DNA from: JBJXHN01 sp046233135
GTDB taxonomy: Bacteria > Pseudomonadota > Alphaproteobacteria > Rhodospirillales > Rhodospirillaceae
DNA length: 64,000 nt
Direction of reading: 5' to 3'
Assembly: GCA_046233135.1 (NCBI GenBank)
Contig: JBJXHN010000003.1
Location: 682,001 to 746,000 of the forward strand
Of the stretch, positions 18,701 to 27,022 are shown piece by piece. Positions within the stretch are counted from its first letter, which is position 1. Every line of letters starts with the position of its first letter. Both the position numbers and the translations under genes were made by a program. The notes under the pieces are model-generated. The model did no database searches, was not told the origin of the DNA, and saw nothing but the letters and a program-made list of their open reading frames with translations.

Positions 18701-21700
18701 GGTGACCGAGGCTGCCCCCGCCCCGGGTGCCGAGCCGCACGGCCCGGTCCTGTCGGTGGTGCGCGATCCGCGCCGCCTGTCCCATGCCGCCGCCGGTCGC
18801 ATCCTGGGCCACCTGCGCCAGCTGCTGCGCGCCATGACCGAGGCCCCGGACGCCACTATCGACCGCCTGTCCCTTTACGATGCCAAGGACCGTACCCGGC
18901 GGCTGGCGCTGGACAGCGGGCCGGTGCTGCCGATCCCCGCCGACGAGGCCGGCACGCCGCTGCCCGCCCCGGCACTGTTCGACCGCTGGGCCGGACTGGT
19001 GCCCGACGCCCCGGCCGTGGTGTCCTGGGATGCCACACTGGATTACGGTACGCTGAAGGCCCGCTCCGACCGGCTGGCGGCCCTGCTGGCCCTTCAGGGT
19101 ATTGGTCCGGGCAAACGCGTCGCCCTCGCCGCCCCGCGCTCCGCCGCCCTGGTCACCGCGTTTGTCGCCATCCTCAAGGCCGGCGGTGCGGTGGTGCCCC
19201 TGGACGTGGCCTATCCCGAAGACCGCCTGCGCTTCATGCTGGACGACTGCGGTGCGGCCCTGGTGCTCACCGACCGGGCCGGCCGCGACCGCCTGCCCCT
19301 GGCCGAGGGGACGCCGGTCCTGCTGCTGGAAGACCTGGACGAGGCAGAGACCCTGCCGGCCGACCTGCCTGTCCCGCCGCCGGCCATCGCCCCCACGGAC
19401 GCCGCCTATGTGATCTACACCTCCGGCTCCACGGGCCGGCCGAAGGGGGTGGAGAACGCCCACCGGGGCCTCAGCGCCCTGATCGCCGCCCAGCGCGCCC
19501 TGTTCGGTATCACCCCCGGGGACCGTCTGCTGCAATATGCCTCGCTGTCCTTCGACGCGTCGGTGTGGGAGATCGCCATGGCGCTTGGCGCCGGCGCCGC
19601 GCTTTACCTGCCCAGCCGGGAAGAGGCCCTGGCCGGGCCGGAACTGGGCAGCTATCTGCGCAATCGCCGGATCACGGCCGCCACCCTGCCGCCGTCGCTG
19701 CTGGCGGTGGTGCCGGAGGGCAGCTATCCGGACTTCCGCCTGCTGGTGGTCGCCGGCGAGGCCTGCCCCCCGGCCCTGGCAAAGCGCTGGGCGCGGGGGC
19801 GGCGGTTCTTCAACGCCTATGGCCCCAGCGAGACCACCGTCTGTGCCACCGCCGGCGAAGGCGGCGGCGACGGCCTGACCCTGCCCATCGGCGGCCCCAT
19901 CCCCAACGCGAGCGCCCATGTGGTCGACAGCCGTCTGGAGCCGGTACCGCCGGGCTGCGAAGGCGAACTGCTGATCGGCGGGCCGGGGGTGGCGCCGGGC
20001 TACATCAACCGTCCGGACCTGACCGCCGAGCGCTTCATCAACGATCCCTTCGCCCCCGAAGGCACCGCCGGCCGCCTGTATCGCACCGGCGATCGGGTGC
20101 GGCTGCTGCCCGATGGCCAGCTTGTCTTCCTGGGGCGCATGGACCGTCAGGTCAAGGTTAGGGGCTTCCGCATCGAGCCCGGCGAGATCGAAGCCGCCCT
20201 GGCCGCCCGTCCCGGCGTCGCCCGCGCCCTGGTGGGCGTGCGCGAGGATGCCCGGGGCGAACCGCGCCTGGTGGCCTGGATCCTGCCTGCCGAGGGCACC
20301 CCCCGCCCCGATCCCGACGCCCTGCGCCGGTCGGTGAAAGATGAGTTGCCCGATCACATGGTGCCCGCTGCGGTGCTGCTGATCGACAGCGTCCCCCTGA
20401 CCCCCAACGGCAAGGTGAACTGGGCCGCCCTGCCGGCCACTGCCCGGGATGCCGGGGCCACTCCCGACGCGTCGCCCCCTTCCCCCGCGCCCGGTCCCGG
20501 CGACGGCAGCGACACGACCGTGCGGCGCAAGCTTGCGACGCTGTGGCAGGACCTGCTGGACCGGCCGGCAGTGGGCGAGGACGACAACTTCTTCGACATC
20601 GGCGGCCATTCCCTGCTGCTGGTACAGATGCAGGGGCTGGTGACCGAGACCTTCGGCGTCTCCCTGGCCGTCAGCGAGCTGTTCGCCCATCCCACCATCC
20701 GCTCCCTGGCCCGCCGGCTGGTGGACGCCGGCGTTGCCGTGGAAGAGGCGGCCGCACCGCCCGCTGAAACCGCCCCGCCCACTGAAACCGCCCCGGAAGA
20801 GAAGGCACCCCGGATAGAAACCGCCGCCCCCTCCGCCCTGAACGAGCCCATCGCCGTGATCGGCATGGCCGGCCGCTTCCCCGGTGCGGCGGATGTGGAG
20901 GCTTTCTGGGATATGCTGGTGGCGGAACAGGAAGGCATCCGCCGCTTCTCGCCGGAGGAATGCCGGGCGGCCGGCGTGCCCGGTGATATCCTGGCCGATC
21001 CGAACTATGTGGCCGCCGGCGGCATCCTGGACGACGCCGAAGCCTTCGACCCCGCCGTCTTCGGGCTCGGTCCCCGGGACGCGCTGGTGCTCGATCCCCA
21101 GCACCGGGTGTTCCTGGAATGCGCCTGGCATGCGCTGGAAGACGCCGGCTATGCCCCGGGCCGGGCGGACGCGCCCATCGGCCTGTTCGGCGGCAGCGGC
21201 TACAACACTTGGCTGCGAGAGGTTCTGGTGCCGGCCGGGGAAAGTCTGCACGGATCGGGCGGCTTCCATCTGGTCACCGGCAACGACAAGGACTTCCTGA
21301 CCACCCAGGCGGCCTATCGCCTGAACCTGAAGGGTCCGGCGGTTACCATCCAGACGGCTTGCTCCACCTCTCTTGTCGCTATCGTCCAGGCGGTCGAGGC
21401 CTTGCAGGCCGGCCGCTGCGCCATGGCCCTGGCCGGCGGGGTGGCCATCACCTTCCCGCAAACCCTGGGCTATCTGTATGAACCCGACATGATCCTGTCG
21501 CCGGACGGTCATTGCCGAGCCTTCGCCACCGATGCCGCCGGCACCGTGCCCGGGTCGGGCGCCGGGGTGGTGCTCCTGAAACCGCTATCCCGGGCGCTGG
21601 CCGACGGGGACCGGGTGCTGTCCGTGATCCGGGGGGCGGCGCTGAACAACGACGGCGCCGACAAGATGGGCTTCACCGCCCCGGGGGTGGAGGGCCAGGC

Positions 21701-24700
21701 GGGTGCCATCCGCATGGCCCTGGCCGCCGCCGGCCTGACGCCCGGCGACGTGGACTACGTGGAAACCCATGGTACCGGCACCGCGCTGGGCGATCCGGTG
21801 GAAGTCACCGCGCTCGCCCGCGTCTATGGCGGCCGCGCCGAACCGCTGCTGCTGGGGTCGGTGAAAAGCAACATCGGCCATGCCGACACCGCCGCCGGGG
21901 TAGCTGGTTTCATCAAGGCCACCCTGGCGCTCAGCCGAGGGCAGCTGCCGGCCAGCTTGCATGCCACGGCGCTGAACCCGCGCATCGACTGGGCGGCCGG
22001 TCCTTTCGCCGTGGTCGACCGCACCCGCCCCCTGCCCGAACGGGACCGCCCGGTGCGCGCGGGCGTCAGCGCCTTCGGCATCGGCGGCACCAACGCCCAC
22101 GTGATCCTGGAAGCCCCGCCGGTTGCGGAAACAGCCCCGCAGGACAACCCGGAGACGGTCGCCGAAGACTCCCATATCCTGGTGCTGTCCGCCCAAAGCG
22201 CGGCGGCCCTGGAGCGTCAGGCCGCCCGCCTTGCCGACCACCTGAGCCGCCATCCCGATTTGCCCGTCGCCGACGTGGCCGCCACCCTGCAAACCGGCCG
22301 CGCCGCCCTGCGACACCGGCGAGCGGTCGTCGCTTCCTCGCTGGAGGACGCGGCCATGCTGCTGGAGATCCCCGACGGTGGTCTCAGTGGCATCGCATCG
22401 CCCCAGCCGCCGGCCGTCGCCCTGCTGTTCCCCGGCCAGGGCAGCCAGCATCCGCGCATGGGGGCCGCCCTCTATCACGCCGGCGGTATCTTCCGGCAGG
22501 AAATGGACAGCCTGTCCGCCGCCCTGGAACCACACCTGCGCCTGTCCCTGACCGACCTTCTGTACGGGTCCGACGGGGCGGACGGCGAGATGCTGCGCCG
22601 GACGGAGATCGCCCAGCCCGCCGTTTTCGCCGTCAGCCTCGCCCTGGCCCGTCACTGGCAGTCCCTGGGGCTGCCGGTGGAAGGCATGCTCGGGCACTCG
22701 GTGGGGGAATATGCGGCGGCCTGTCTGGCCGGGGTGTTCAGCCAGGAAGACGCCCTGGCCCTGATCGTCGATCGCGGCCGGCTGGTGGCCGAAATGCCCG
22801 CCGGCGCGATGCTCGGGGTTGCCGACGGCGAAGCCGCCGTGCAGACCCTGCTTGATGACCCCTGCCTGCCCCCGGGCCTCAGCCTCGCAGCGATCAACGG
22901 CCCGCGTCTGTGTGTCGTGTCCGGCCCCGAAGAGGCCATCGCGGCCCTGGAAACTCGCCTGGACACGGAAGGCCGGCCGGGGCGCCGGCTGGCCACCTCG
23001 CATGCCTTCCATAACCTGATGCTCGCCCCGGCCGCCCTGGCCCTGGCCGACGCGGTGGCCGCCCGGGCGCCCCGGCCGCCGCGCCGTCGCTTCATCTCCA
23101 ACGTCACCGGCACCTGGATCACGGCGGACGAGGCCACCAGCCCCCACTACTGGGCGCGCCACCTGCTGGAACCGGTGCGCTTCGCCGACGGTCTGGCCAC
23201 CTTGCGCGCCGACGGTGTCTCCATGGCCATCGAATGTGGTCCCGGACAGGCGCTGTCGGCCATGGCTGGCAGTGCGGGCGAGCTGACGGTCCTGCCCAGC
23301 CTCGCCCACGCCATCGAAACCCCGGCCGGCGGATCGCGCCTGGCGGAAGCGGTCGCCGGCCTGTGGGTGGCCGGCGTGTCCATCGACTGGAACGCCCTGC
23401 ACCCGACGCCCCGGCGCAAGGTGGGGCTGCCGCTGTATGCCTTCGACCGCCAGCGCTTCGCGCCGGCCATCCCGGTCAAGGCACAAACGGCCCCCGTCGC
23501 CCCGCCCGCACCGTCCGTCCCGCTGGCCAAGCGCGCGGATATGGGCCGCTGGTTCTACCGCCCGGACTGGATCCCCGCCGCCCCCGCCGAAACCGTCGGC
23601 CTGGGCGGCCCCTGGCTGATCCTCGCCGATACCGGTGGCGTGGCCGAGGCCCTGGCCGGCCTGCTTCGCGACCGGGGGGAGCGCGTGACCCTGGTGGCCC
23701 GGGGCAAGGCCTACGGCCTGCCCGGACCGGACCGCTTCGCCATCAACCCCACCGAGGCCGCCGACCACCGCCGGGTGCTGACCGCGCTGACCGGCAACGG
23801 AATGCCGCCATGCCGGCTGGTGCACCTCTGGGGCCTGGACGAAGCCACGCCGCAAGAGCAGGAGGACAACAGCCTGCATGCCCTGCTGGCCCTCGCACAA
23901 GGCCTGGGCTCGGTGATGCCGGGCCAGCCCCTGCGGCTGGATCTGGTGACCCGGGGTGCGGCCCTGGTCACCGGCGAGGAAACGCCCTGCCCGACCCTGG
24001 CCGCCGCCATGGGCGCGGCCAAGGTGCTGCCCTACGAGTACCCGGAGATGACCGTCCGAGGCCTCGACCTTCCATCCCTGCCCGGCGAAGCGACCGCCGC
24101 CTTGCTCGCCGACGCTCTGGCGCTGGAAGGGCCGGAGCCGGAGGTGGCCATCCGTGCCGGCAGCCGCTGGGCACCCACGGTGGTGCCCCTGCCTTTGCCC
24201 GCCCCCTTGCCGACCCTGGGCGAGGGCAAGGTGGTGGTGCTGACCGGCGGTTTCGGTGGCGTGGGAACGGCCCTGGCCCGCGACCTCGCCCGGGAGCCGA
24301 GGATCGGTCTGGTGCTGCTTGGCCGCAGCCCCTTGCCGGACCGCAGCGCCTGGGACCCGCTGATCGCGGCCGGTGACGAAATCGCCCCGCGCCTGACCCT
24401 GGTCCGCGCGCTGGAGACCGCCGGTGCCCGGGTGATGACCGCCGCCCCGGACCTGACCGACCCCGCCGCCCTGGACGCCATGCTGGATACGGCCGCAGCA
24501 ACCCTGGGGCCGGTCACCGGGGTGATCCACATCGCCGGGATCGCCGACGACGGCGGAGTGGTGCAATCCCGCAAGCGGGCCGACACGGATAAGGTGCTGG
24601 CCCCAAAGCTGGCCGGCACCCGCGCCCTGGAGCAGGCCTTGGGCAGCCATCTGGCCCGCACCGGCGGCCGGCTGGACTTCCTGGTGCTCTGCTCCACCCT

Positions 24701-25367
24701 CGGCTCCTTCCTGCCGGCAGCCAAGTTCGGCCAGGTGGCCTATGCGGCGGCCAATGACGGGCTGGACCTGTCGGCAGCCGCCATCGCCGCCCGCACCGGC
24801 TGGCCGGTGACCGCCATCAACTGGGACGACTGGGTCGACGCCGGCATGACCGTGGAGGCCCACAAGCACTGGGGCATCCCCGCCCCCACCGCCGAGGACG
24901 GCATGACCGGCGAGGAAGGCGCGACCGCCCTGCGGCGGATCCTCGCCGTCCCGGTCCGGCCGTTGCGGGTCGCGGTGTCCATCCGCGACCTGCCGGCCAT
25001 GATCGCCGAGGCCGCCACCCGCTTCGCCCCCGCCGCCGCCTCGCCGGCCGTGACGGGGCCGGAGAGAGCGGCAGAGCCGGCACCCTTGTCCCAGTCCGCA
25101 GATGAGGATGCTGTCGTTACGGCGCTGACAGCGGCTTTCCGGGATATCCTGGAGGACCCGGCCGCCGGCCCAGACGACAGCTTTTTCGAGCGCGGCGGCC
25201 ATTCCCTGCTGGCCATGCGCCTTCTTGCAGCGATCCAGGAGCGGTTCGGCCCCCGCCTGGGCATCGCCGCCGTGTTCGACCACCCCACACCCCGCGCCCT
25301 GGCCGCCCAGGTCCGCGCCCGCCTGACCGGCCCAACGGCCGCCGCCCGCGAGAAGGAGCCATCATGA
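12768..25367 (+). CDS. Hybrid NRPS-PKS, dock-C-A-T-E-C-A(Phe)-T-KS-AT-KR-ACP
   Basis: 4199 residues. A TubC-type docking domain (1-51) is followed by C3 (HHLISDRW at 212), A3 (TSGTTGTPKG near 705; code near DVENLTGIT(K), unassigned), T3 (Ser1101, in the LGGDSI form typical before E domains) and an epimerization domain (about 1150-1570; HHLCIDVLSW at 1282, VGWFTT). C4 has the PLTPLQRGIL start and HHLLLDGW at 1729 expected after E. A4 reads DAWTVAAVC(K), a phenylalanine code. T4 has Ser2615. KS has Cys2865 in QTACSTS, the form common in KS domains accepting peptides. AT has Ser3311 (GHSVGEY) and HAFH at 3412, indicating malonyl-CoA. KR has Lys3947 and Tyr3992 and looks active; ACP has Ser4146. 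It ends after the ACP with no thioesterase or reductase. The ATG overlaps the previous stop and opens the docking domain. Confidence 0.95.
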   Translation: MRSLDALFAQLAALGVRLEADGGTLKVRGPAGAVSADLKAELAARKPDLLAALTAADPTTATGIADDDLPAAPVARPDPAAPAPLTHNQRRLWFLEKLGETGASFTMSAAWEISGPLDPDALCRAVGALTRRHTILRSVITEQDGEPRLITPPWQALDIAVSTAPAGERDALVAAETATPFDLSRALFRARLVGLESAEAAGDRWLLLISLHHLISDRWSMGLLFRDLAALMTAEATGLPDGLPALPVQFADVAAWQRARQTDAALAADLVYWKDRLAGSTADLALPLDRPRPPVRATRGAAHRFTLPADADLGRLAARQGATAFMAYLAVYGLLLARWTGQDDLVVGCPLGSRDLSETHDLIGFFVNTVALRLDLTDDPAFSTLLARARTVSLEAFAHQDTPFDRVVDALKPQRHLNRNPLFQAMFVMQTAEVSPLAWPGVTVTPLEPPAMAPEVDLNLALEPPAEAGAGVTGYLEYDPDLFDAATAARFGRQFAALARAVAETPDTPLSRLPLTDPEEAVASWSGPTRPAFLAPARLDALVLERLEARPDAPAVLSADGQTVPAGALAARARSVTARLAAAGVAPGTTVGVTLPRGTDLIAALLGCLHAEAPFVVLPLDAPQAHRDRVARAAGLTVALTGQATAAALPEGVTAICLEDPETDGRTVRESSRARLDPGRSGHPAGDACDARCREASPYPAYLCFTSGTTGTPKGIAVGHGALVNHAHAVADAFALTEADRVLQFAAPAFDVALEEIFPTLLAGGTVVIPPVEAVDSLDAFGTLLDRAGVTVANLPAPFWHAWVRELEDGNGSVPATLRLLVTGSDRVHTAAVAAWERRAPHAAWLSGYGPSEATITAALFDPRRDRLPAGADSVPLGQPLANVTLHVADGAGRPVPTGVIGEIVIEGAGVARGYAGDAPAEAFRPRRDGGPMAYWTGDLGRRLPDGTLAFAGRRDGQLKIRGVRVEPAAVEAVLAAHPAAGTVAVTGCGDGSGGLMLRATVTGPADADTLRQWARERLPAAMVPQVFETMAALPLTPSGKIDRRALAARPLPDLSPSPAATPPAAPADEQEALIADIFARVLERPDVGPDSNFFALGGDSIRSLQIVARARRAGLAVTARMIFEHQTVAAIARAATLLDDEPDGPPGHGPVPSTPILRWFHEAITTDPHHFNQAVVLAVPTGADPAAMTTALTALVACHDALRLRVTGRGAEATHTIPEAGADTPVPALTVLPTAGLDDAAREARRTEAFAAAQAGLDPWAGRNLAAVLLPDEGRMLLTLHHLCIDVLSWGVVLEDLEAAYEAASAGTAPRLRRRGTPYRLWAERLNALARDEEATGDLTYWLTLLGHPADRLLPEAGEAPGVDSAMGSVRARLPRAATTDLMRTAPAAFGCRSDEVILAGLLKNLRTRGGSRLRVDLERNGRVSPFDDLDLSRTVGWFTTVLPLMLDADSDDPATLLEGVRRAVADSPADGLGHGLLRHVADTEASGVLAVLPGAEILVNFVGAVSDGTETMFRPVDMDTGPTVAPGSPRCHVLELNAGVVGGQLLLELSYPGDAGCTAGAQALLDDLTAALTSLGTAARRARSGLTVPDDVVEVLPLTPLQRGILLHSLRERETYFDQLHLTLTGPLDTIALRAAWDGVAARHKALRASFHFGADGQPVQFIHDTAAPAWIEKDWRALDPAAQAADLAALMAADRAAGFVLDHAPLMRLYLIRLAEDRHALIWSAHHLLLDGWSVSLVMEEVLALYAHSPVPAPADFAAYVTWVDEADHRAARDHWAATLAGLDDPTLLAGPGLSPDAEATPEPADSPIHVALPLTPAEGAAIEGLARSSGVTVGVVLQAAWSLLLGRYTGQTDVAFGLTVSGRPADLPGIDRMVGMLINTLPMRVSLTAGTPVTAWLRDIGARTLTSSSFTTTPLPEALAAAGLSAGTLPFDSLVLIQNYPRPAGLSANGLSVTLTLVDEATSFPVTLVAEWSPVTEAAPAPGAEPHGPVLSVVRDPRRLSHAAAGRILGHLRQLLRAMTEAPDATIDRLSLYDAKDRTRRLALDSGPVLPIPADEAGTPLPAPALFDRWAGLVPDAPAVVSWDATLDYGTLKARSDRLAALLALQGIGPGKRVALAAPRSAALVTAFVAILKAGGAVVPLDVAYPEDRLRFMLDDCGAALVLTDRAGRDRLPLAEGTPVLLLEDLDEAETLPADLPVPPPAIAPTDAAYVIYTSGSTGRPKGVENAHRGLSALIAAQRALFGITPGDRLLQYASLSFDASVWEIAMALGAGAALYLPSREEALAGPELGSYLRNRRITAATLPPSLLAVVPEGSYPDFRLLVVAGEACPPALAKRWARGRRFFNAYGPSETTVCATAGEGGGDGLTLPIGGPIPNASAHVVDSRLEPVPPGCEGELLIGGPGVAPGYINRPDLTAERFINDPFAPEGTAGRLYRTGDRVRLLPDGQLVFLGRMDRQVKVRGFRIEPGEIEAALAARPGVARALVGVREDARGEPRLVAWILPAEGTPRPDPDALRRSVKDELPDHMVPAAVLLIDSVPLTPNGKVNWAALPATARDAGATPDASPPSPAPGPGDGSDTTVRRKLATLWQDLLDRPAVGEDDNFFDIGGHSLLLVQMQGLVTETFGVSLAVSELFAHPTIRSLARRLVDAGVAVEEAAAPPAETAPPTETAPEEKAPRIETAAPSALNEPIAVIGMAGRFPGAADVEAFWDMLVAEQEGIRRFSPEECRAAGVPGDILADPNYVAAGGILDDAEAFDPAVFGLGPRDALVLDPQHRVFLECAWHALEDAGYAPGRADAPIGLFGGSGYNTWLREVLVPAGESLHGSGGFHLVTGNDKDFLTTQAAYRLNLKGPAVTIQTACSTSLVAIVQAVEALQAGRCAMALAGGVAITFPQTLGYLYEPDMILSPDGHCRAFATDAAGTVPGSGAGVVLLKPLSRALADGDRVLSVIRGAALNNDGADKMGFTAPGVEGQAGAIRMALAAAGLTPGDVDYVETHGTGTALGDPVEVTALARVYGGRAEPLLLGSVKSNIGHADTAAGVAGFIKATLALSRGQLPASLHATALNPRIDWAAGPFAVVDRTRPLPERDRPVRAGVSAFGIGGTNAHVILEAPPVAETAPQDNPETVAEDSHILVLSAQSAAALERQAARLADHLSRHPDLPVADVAATLQTGRAALRHRRAVVASSLEDAAMLLEIPDGGLSGIASPQPPAVALLFPGQGSQHPRMGAALYHAGGIFRQEMDSLSAALEPHLRLSLTDLLYGSDGADGEMLRRTEIAQPAVFAVSLALARHWQSLGLPVEGMLGHSVGEYAAACLAGVFSQEDALALIVDRGRLVAEMPAGAMLGVADGEAAVQTLLDDPCLPPGLSLAAINGPRLCVVSGPEEAIAALETRLDTEGRPGRRLATSHAFHNLMLAPAALALADAVAARAPRPPRRRFISNVTGTWITADEATSPHYWARHLLEPVRFADGLATLRADGVSMAIECGPGQALSAMAGSAGELTVLPSLAHAIETPAGGSRLAEAVAGLWVAGVSIDWNALHPTPRRKVGLPLYAFDRQRFAPAIPVKAQTAPVAPPAPSVPLAKRADMGRWFYRPDWIPAAPAETVGLGGPWLILADTGGVAEALAGLLRDRGERVTLVARGKAYGLPGPDRFAINPTEAADHRRVLTALTGNGMPPCRLVHLWGLDEATPQEQEDNSLHALLALAQGLGSVMPGQPLRLDLVTRGAALVTGEETPCPTLAAAMGAAKVLPYEYPEMTVRGLDLPSLPGEATAALLADALALEGPEPEVAIRAGSRWAPTVVPLPLPAPLPTLGEGKVVVLTGGFGGVGTALARDLAREPRIGLVLLGRSPLPDRSAWDPLIAAGDEIAPRLTLVRALETAGARVMTAAPDLTDPAALDAMLDTAAATLGPVTGVIHIAGIADDGGVVQSRKRADTDKVLAPKLAGTRALEQALGSHLARTGGRLDFLVLCSTLGSFLPAAKFGQVAYAAANDGLDLSAAAIAARTGWPVTAINWDDWVDAGMTVEAHKHWGIPAPTAEDGMTGEEGATALRRILAVPVRPLRVAVSIRDLPAMIAEAATRFAPAAASPAVTGPERAAEPAPLSQSADEDAVVTALTAAFRDILEDPAAGPDDSFFERGGHSLLAMRLLAAIQERFGPRLGIAAVFDHPTPRALAAQVRARLTGPTAAAREKEPS

Positions 25368-26998
25368 CCGATCCCGTGTATTGCCTGCGTCCAGACGTGG
25401 TGGTCGAACCTCTGATCGCCCGCTGGCATGCCTCACCCCATCTGGTCGCCCCGACGACGGCGGCGCTCAACACCGTTTATCGTCATCTCAAGCAGATGGA
25501 CTCCTATGTGGCCATGCCCCAGGTCCATGCTGCGGCCCTGCGCGATCCCTCCCTTTACGGCGGGCCATTCATCGATCTGGGCGGGGGACGGGTGGACGAG
25601 GTGCGCGACCTGATCGCCTGGACCAGACAGCACCAAGCCCCTGCCATCACCCTGGCCGAAGAGCTGACCGCCTTCTGGAAGGAGCTGGCCGCCGGCGCCG
25701 ACGGCTTCGCGCTGGCCCCGCTCTACGACCGCCTGCCGCCCTCGCTGAAAGGCGCGGTGGAGCTGGTCTACACCCCCACCGGCGCGCCGGACTTGCGGGT
25801 CAACGAACCGCTGCTCTATCGCGGCGAGGCCTATGATCCCACGCTTCAGGGGGTGATGATCCGCCGCATCGCCGGCGACGAGCGGCCGTTCGCCATGAGC
25901 ACCCCCCGCCTGGACGAGCCGGGCAGCCTGTATCTGGAAATCCCCTTCGCCGATCCCGCCCACGACCTGCTGGGCGCCCTGCGCTGCCACCCCCGGCCGC
26001 TGGCGGAGATTGCCGAGGTGCTGGGTCTGACGCGGGAACAGCAGACCCTGTTCGAAACGTTCCTGACCGAAGAGATTGCCCCAGCCCCGGCGCGGGGCGG
26101 AGTGACCCGCTGGCGGTATTTCGGCCATGCCTGCGTGCTGGTGGAAACCGCCGGCGGCAAGACCGTGCTGGTCGACCCGGTGATTGCCTATGAAAGCGGG
26201 GATGCCCCTCTGCGCTTCACCGCCGCCGACCTGCCGGACCATATCGACTACGTGGTCATCACCCACAACCATGCCGACCACGCCCTGCTGGAAACCCTGC
26301 TAGCCCTGCGCTGGAAGATCGGCACCATCCTGGTGCCCGCCGGCGGCGGCAGCATCGTCGATCCGAACCTGCGCCTGTCCCTGCAGATGTCCGGCTTCGC
26401 CGATGTCCGCGAGCTGTCGAGCCTTGACGCAGTGTCTGATGCGGATCTGTCGATCACCGCCATGCCGTTCCTGGGGGAACATGCCGACCTGGATATCCGC
26501 ACCAAGGCCGCCTGGCTGGTGGAGGGTCCGGGACTGCGGCTGATGTTCGCGGCGGATTCCAACAACCTGGATCCGGCCATGTACGACCGGCTGCGGCCGA
26601 TGATCGGGCGGCTGGACACCCTGTTCCTGGGGATGGAATGCAAGGGCGCGCCCATGAGCTGGCTATACGGCTGCATGCTGCCCGTACCGACGGAACGTGC
26701 CAAGGACCAGGCCCGGCGCCTGGACGGGTCGGACTGCGCCAGGGCCATGGCGGCCATCCGCGCCATGGATGTGGGACAGGTCTGTGTCTATGCCATGGGC
26801 CTGGAACCCTGGCTGAAGTTCATCACCAGCATCGCCCCCGATCCCGCCAGCCCGCCGATGGTGGAATCCGACCGCCTGCTCGGCCTCTGCCGGGAGATGG
26901 GGCTGTCCGCCGAACGCCTGTACGGCCGGGCCGAAGGGGTGGCCGGGCAGAACGACACTGCGGCCACCAACACACCCGACGCCGTTCCGGCGGAATAA
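25364..26998 (+). CDS. CmlA-like diiron beta-hydroxylase (metallo-beta-lactamase fold)
   Basis: 544 residues: about 220 N-terminal residues without a common motif, then a metallo-beta-lactamase fold with HNHADH at 301-306, a Glu at 372 in FLGEHADLD and an Asp at 398 in FAADSNN, then GMECKGAPMSWLYG and YAMGLEPWL. Length, two-part layout and ligand spacing closely follow CmlA, the diiron oxygenase that beta-hydroxylates a carrier-bound aminophenylalanine in chloramphenicol synthesis; its ligands, as I recall, are His305, His307, Asp309, His310, Glu377 and Asp403. Beside a Phe-activating module, the likely reaction is beta-hydroxylation of carrier-bound Phe or a neighbouring residue. It overlaps the preceding stop by ATGA, so it is translationally coupled to the assembly line. 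A plain hydrolase is the main alternative. Confidence 0.82.
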   Translation: MTDPVYCLRPDVVVEPLIARWHASPHLVAPTTAALNTVYRHLKQMDSYVAMPQVHAAALRDPSLYGGPFIDLGGGRVDEVRDLIAWTRQHQAPAITLAEELTAFWKELAAGADGFALAPLYDRLPPSLKGAVELVYTPTGAPDLRVNEPLLYRGEAYDPTLQGVMIRRIAGDERPFAMSTPRLDEPGSLYLEIPFADPAHDLLGALRCHPRPLAEIAEVLGLTREQQTLFETFLTEEIAPAPARGGVTRWRYFGHACVLVETAGGKTVLVDPVIAYESGDAPLRFTAADLPDHIDYVVITHNHADHALLETLLALRWKIGTILVPAGGGSIVDPNLRLSLQMSGFADVRELSSLDAVSDADLSITAMPFLGEHADLDIRTKAAWLVEGPGLRLMFAADSNNLDPAMYDRLRPMIGRLDTLFLGMECKGAPMSWLYGCMLPVPTERAKDQARRLDGSDCARAMAAIRAMDVGQVCVYAMGLEPWLKFITSIAPDPASPPMVESDRLLGLCREMGLSAERLYGRAEGVAGQNDTAATNTPDAVPAE

Positions 26999-27017
26999 CC
27001 CGGCGGCGGGCGCCGGG
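26999..27017. terminator. Hairpin between convergent genes
   Basis: CCCGGCG and CGCCGGG form a perfect 7-bp stem around a 5-base loop immediately after the hydroxylase stop codon, in the 24-bp gap before the end of the convergent SDR gene. It could end transcription from both sides, though no T-run follows in the plus direction. Confidence 0.45.
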
Positions 27018-27022
27018 ACCGC

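Noticed and set aside
17067..25283. Long minus-strand open frames opposite the NRPS-PKS gene
   Set aside because: Same low-complexity composition, no recognizable domain; shadows of the plus-strand gene.
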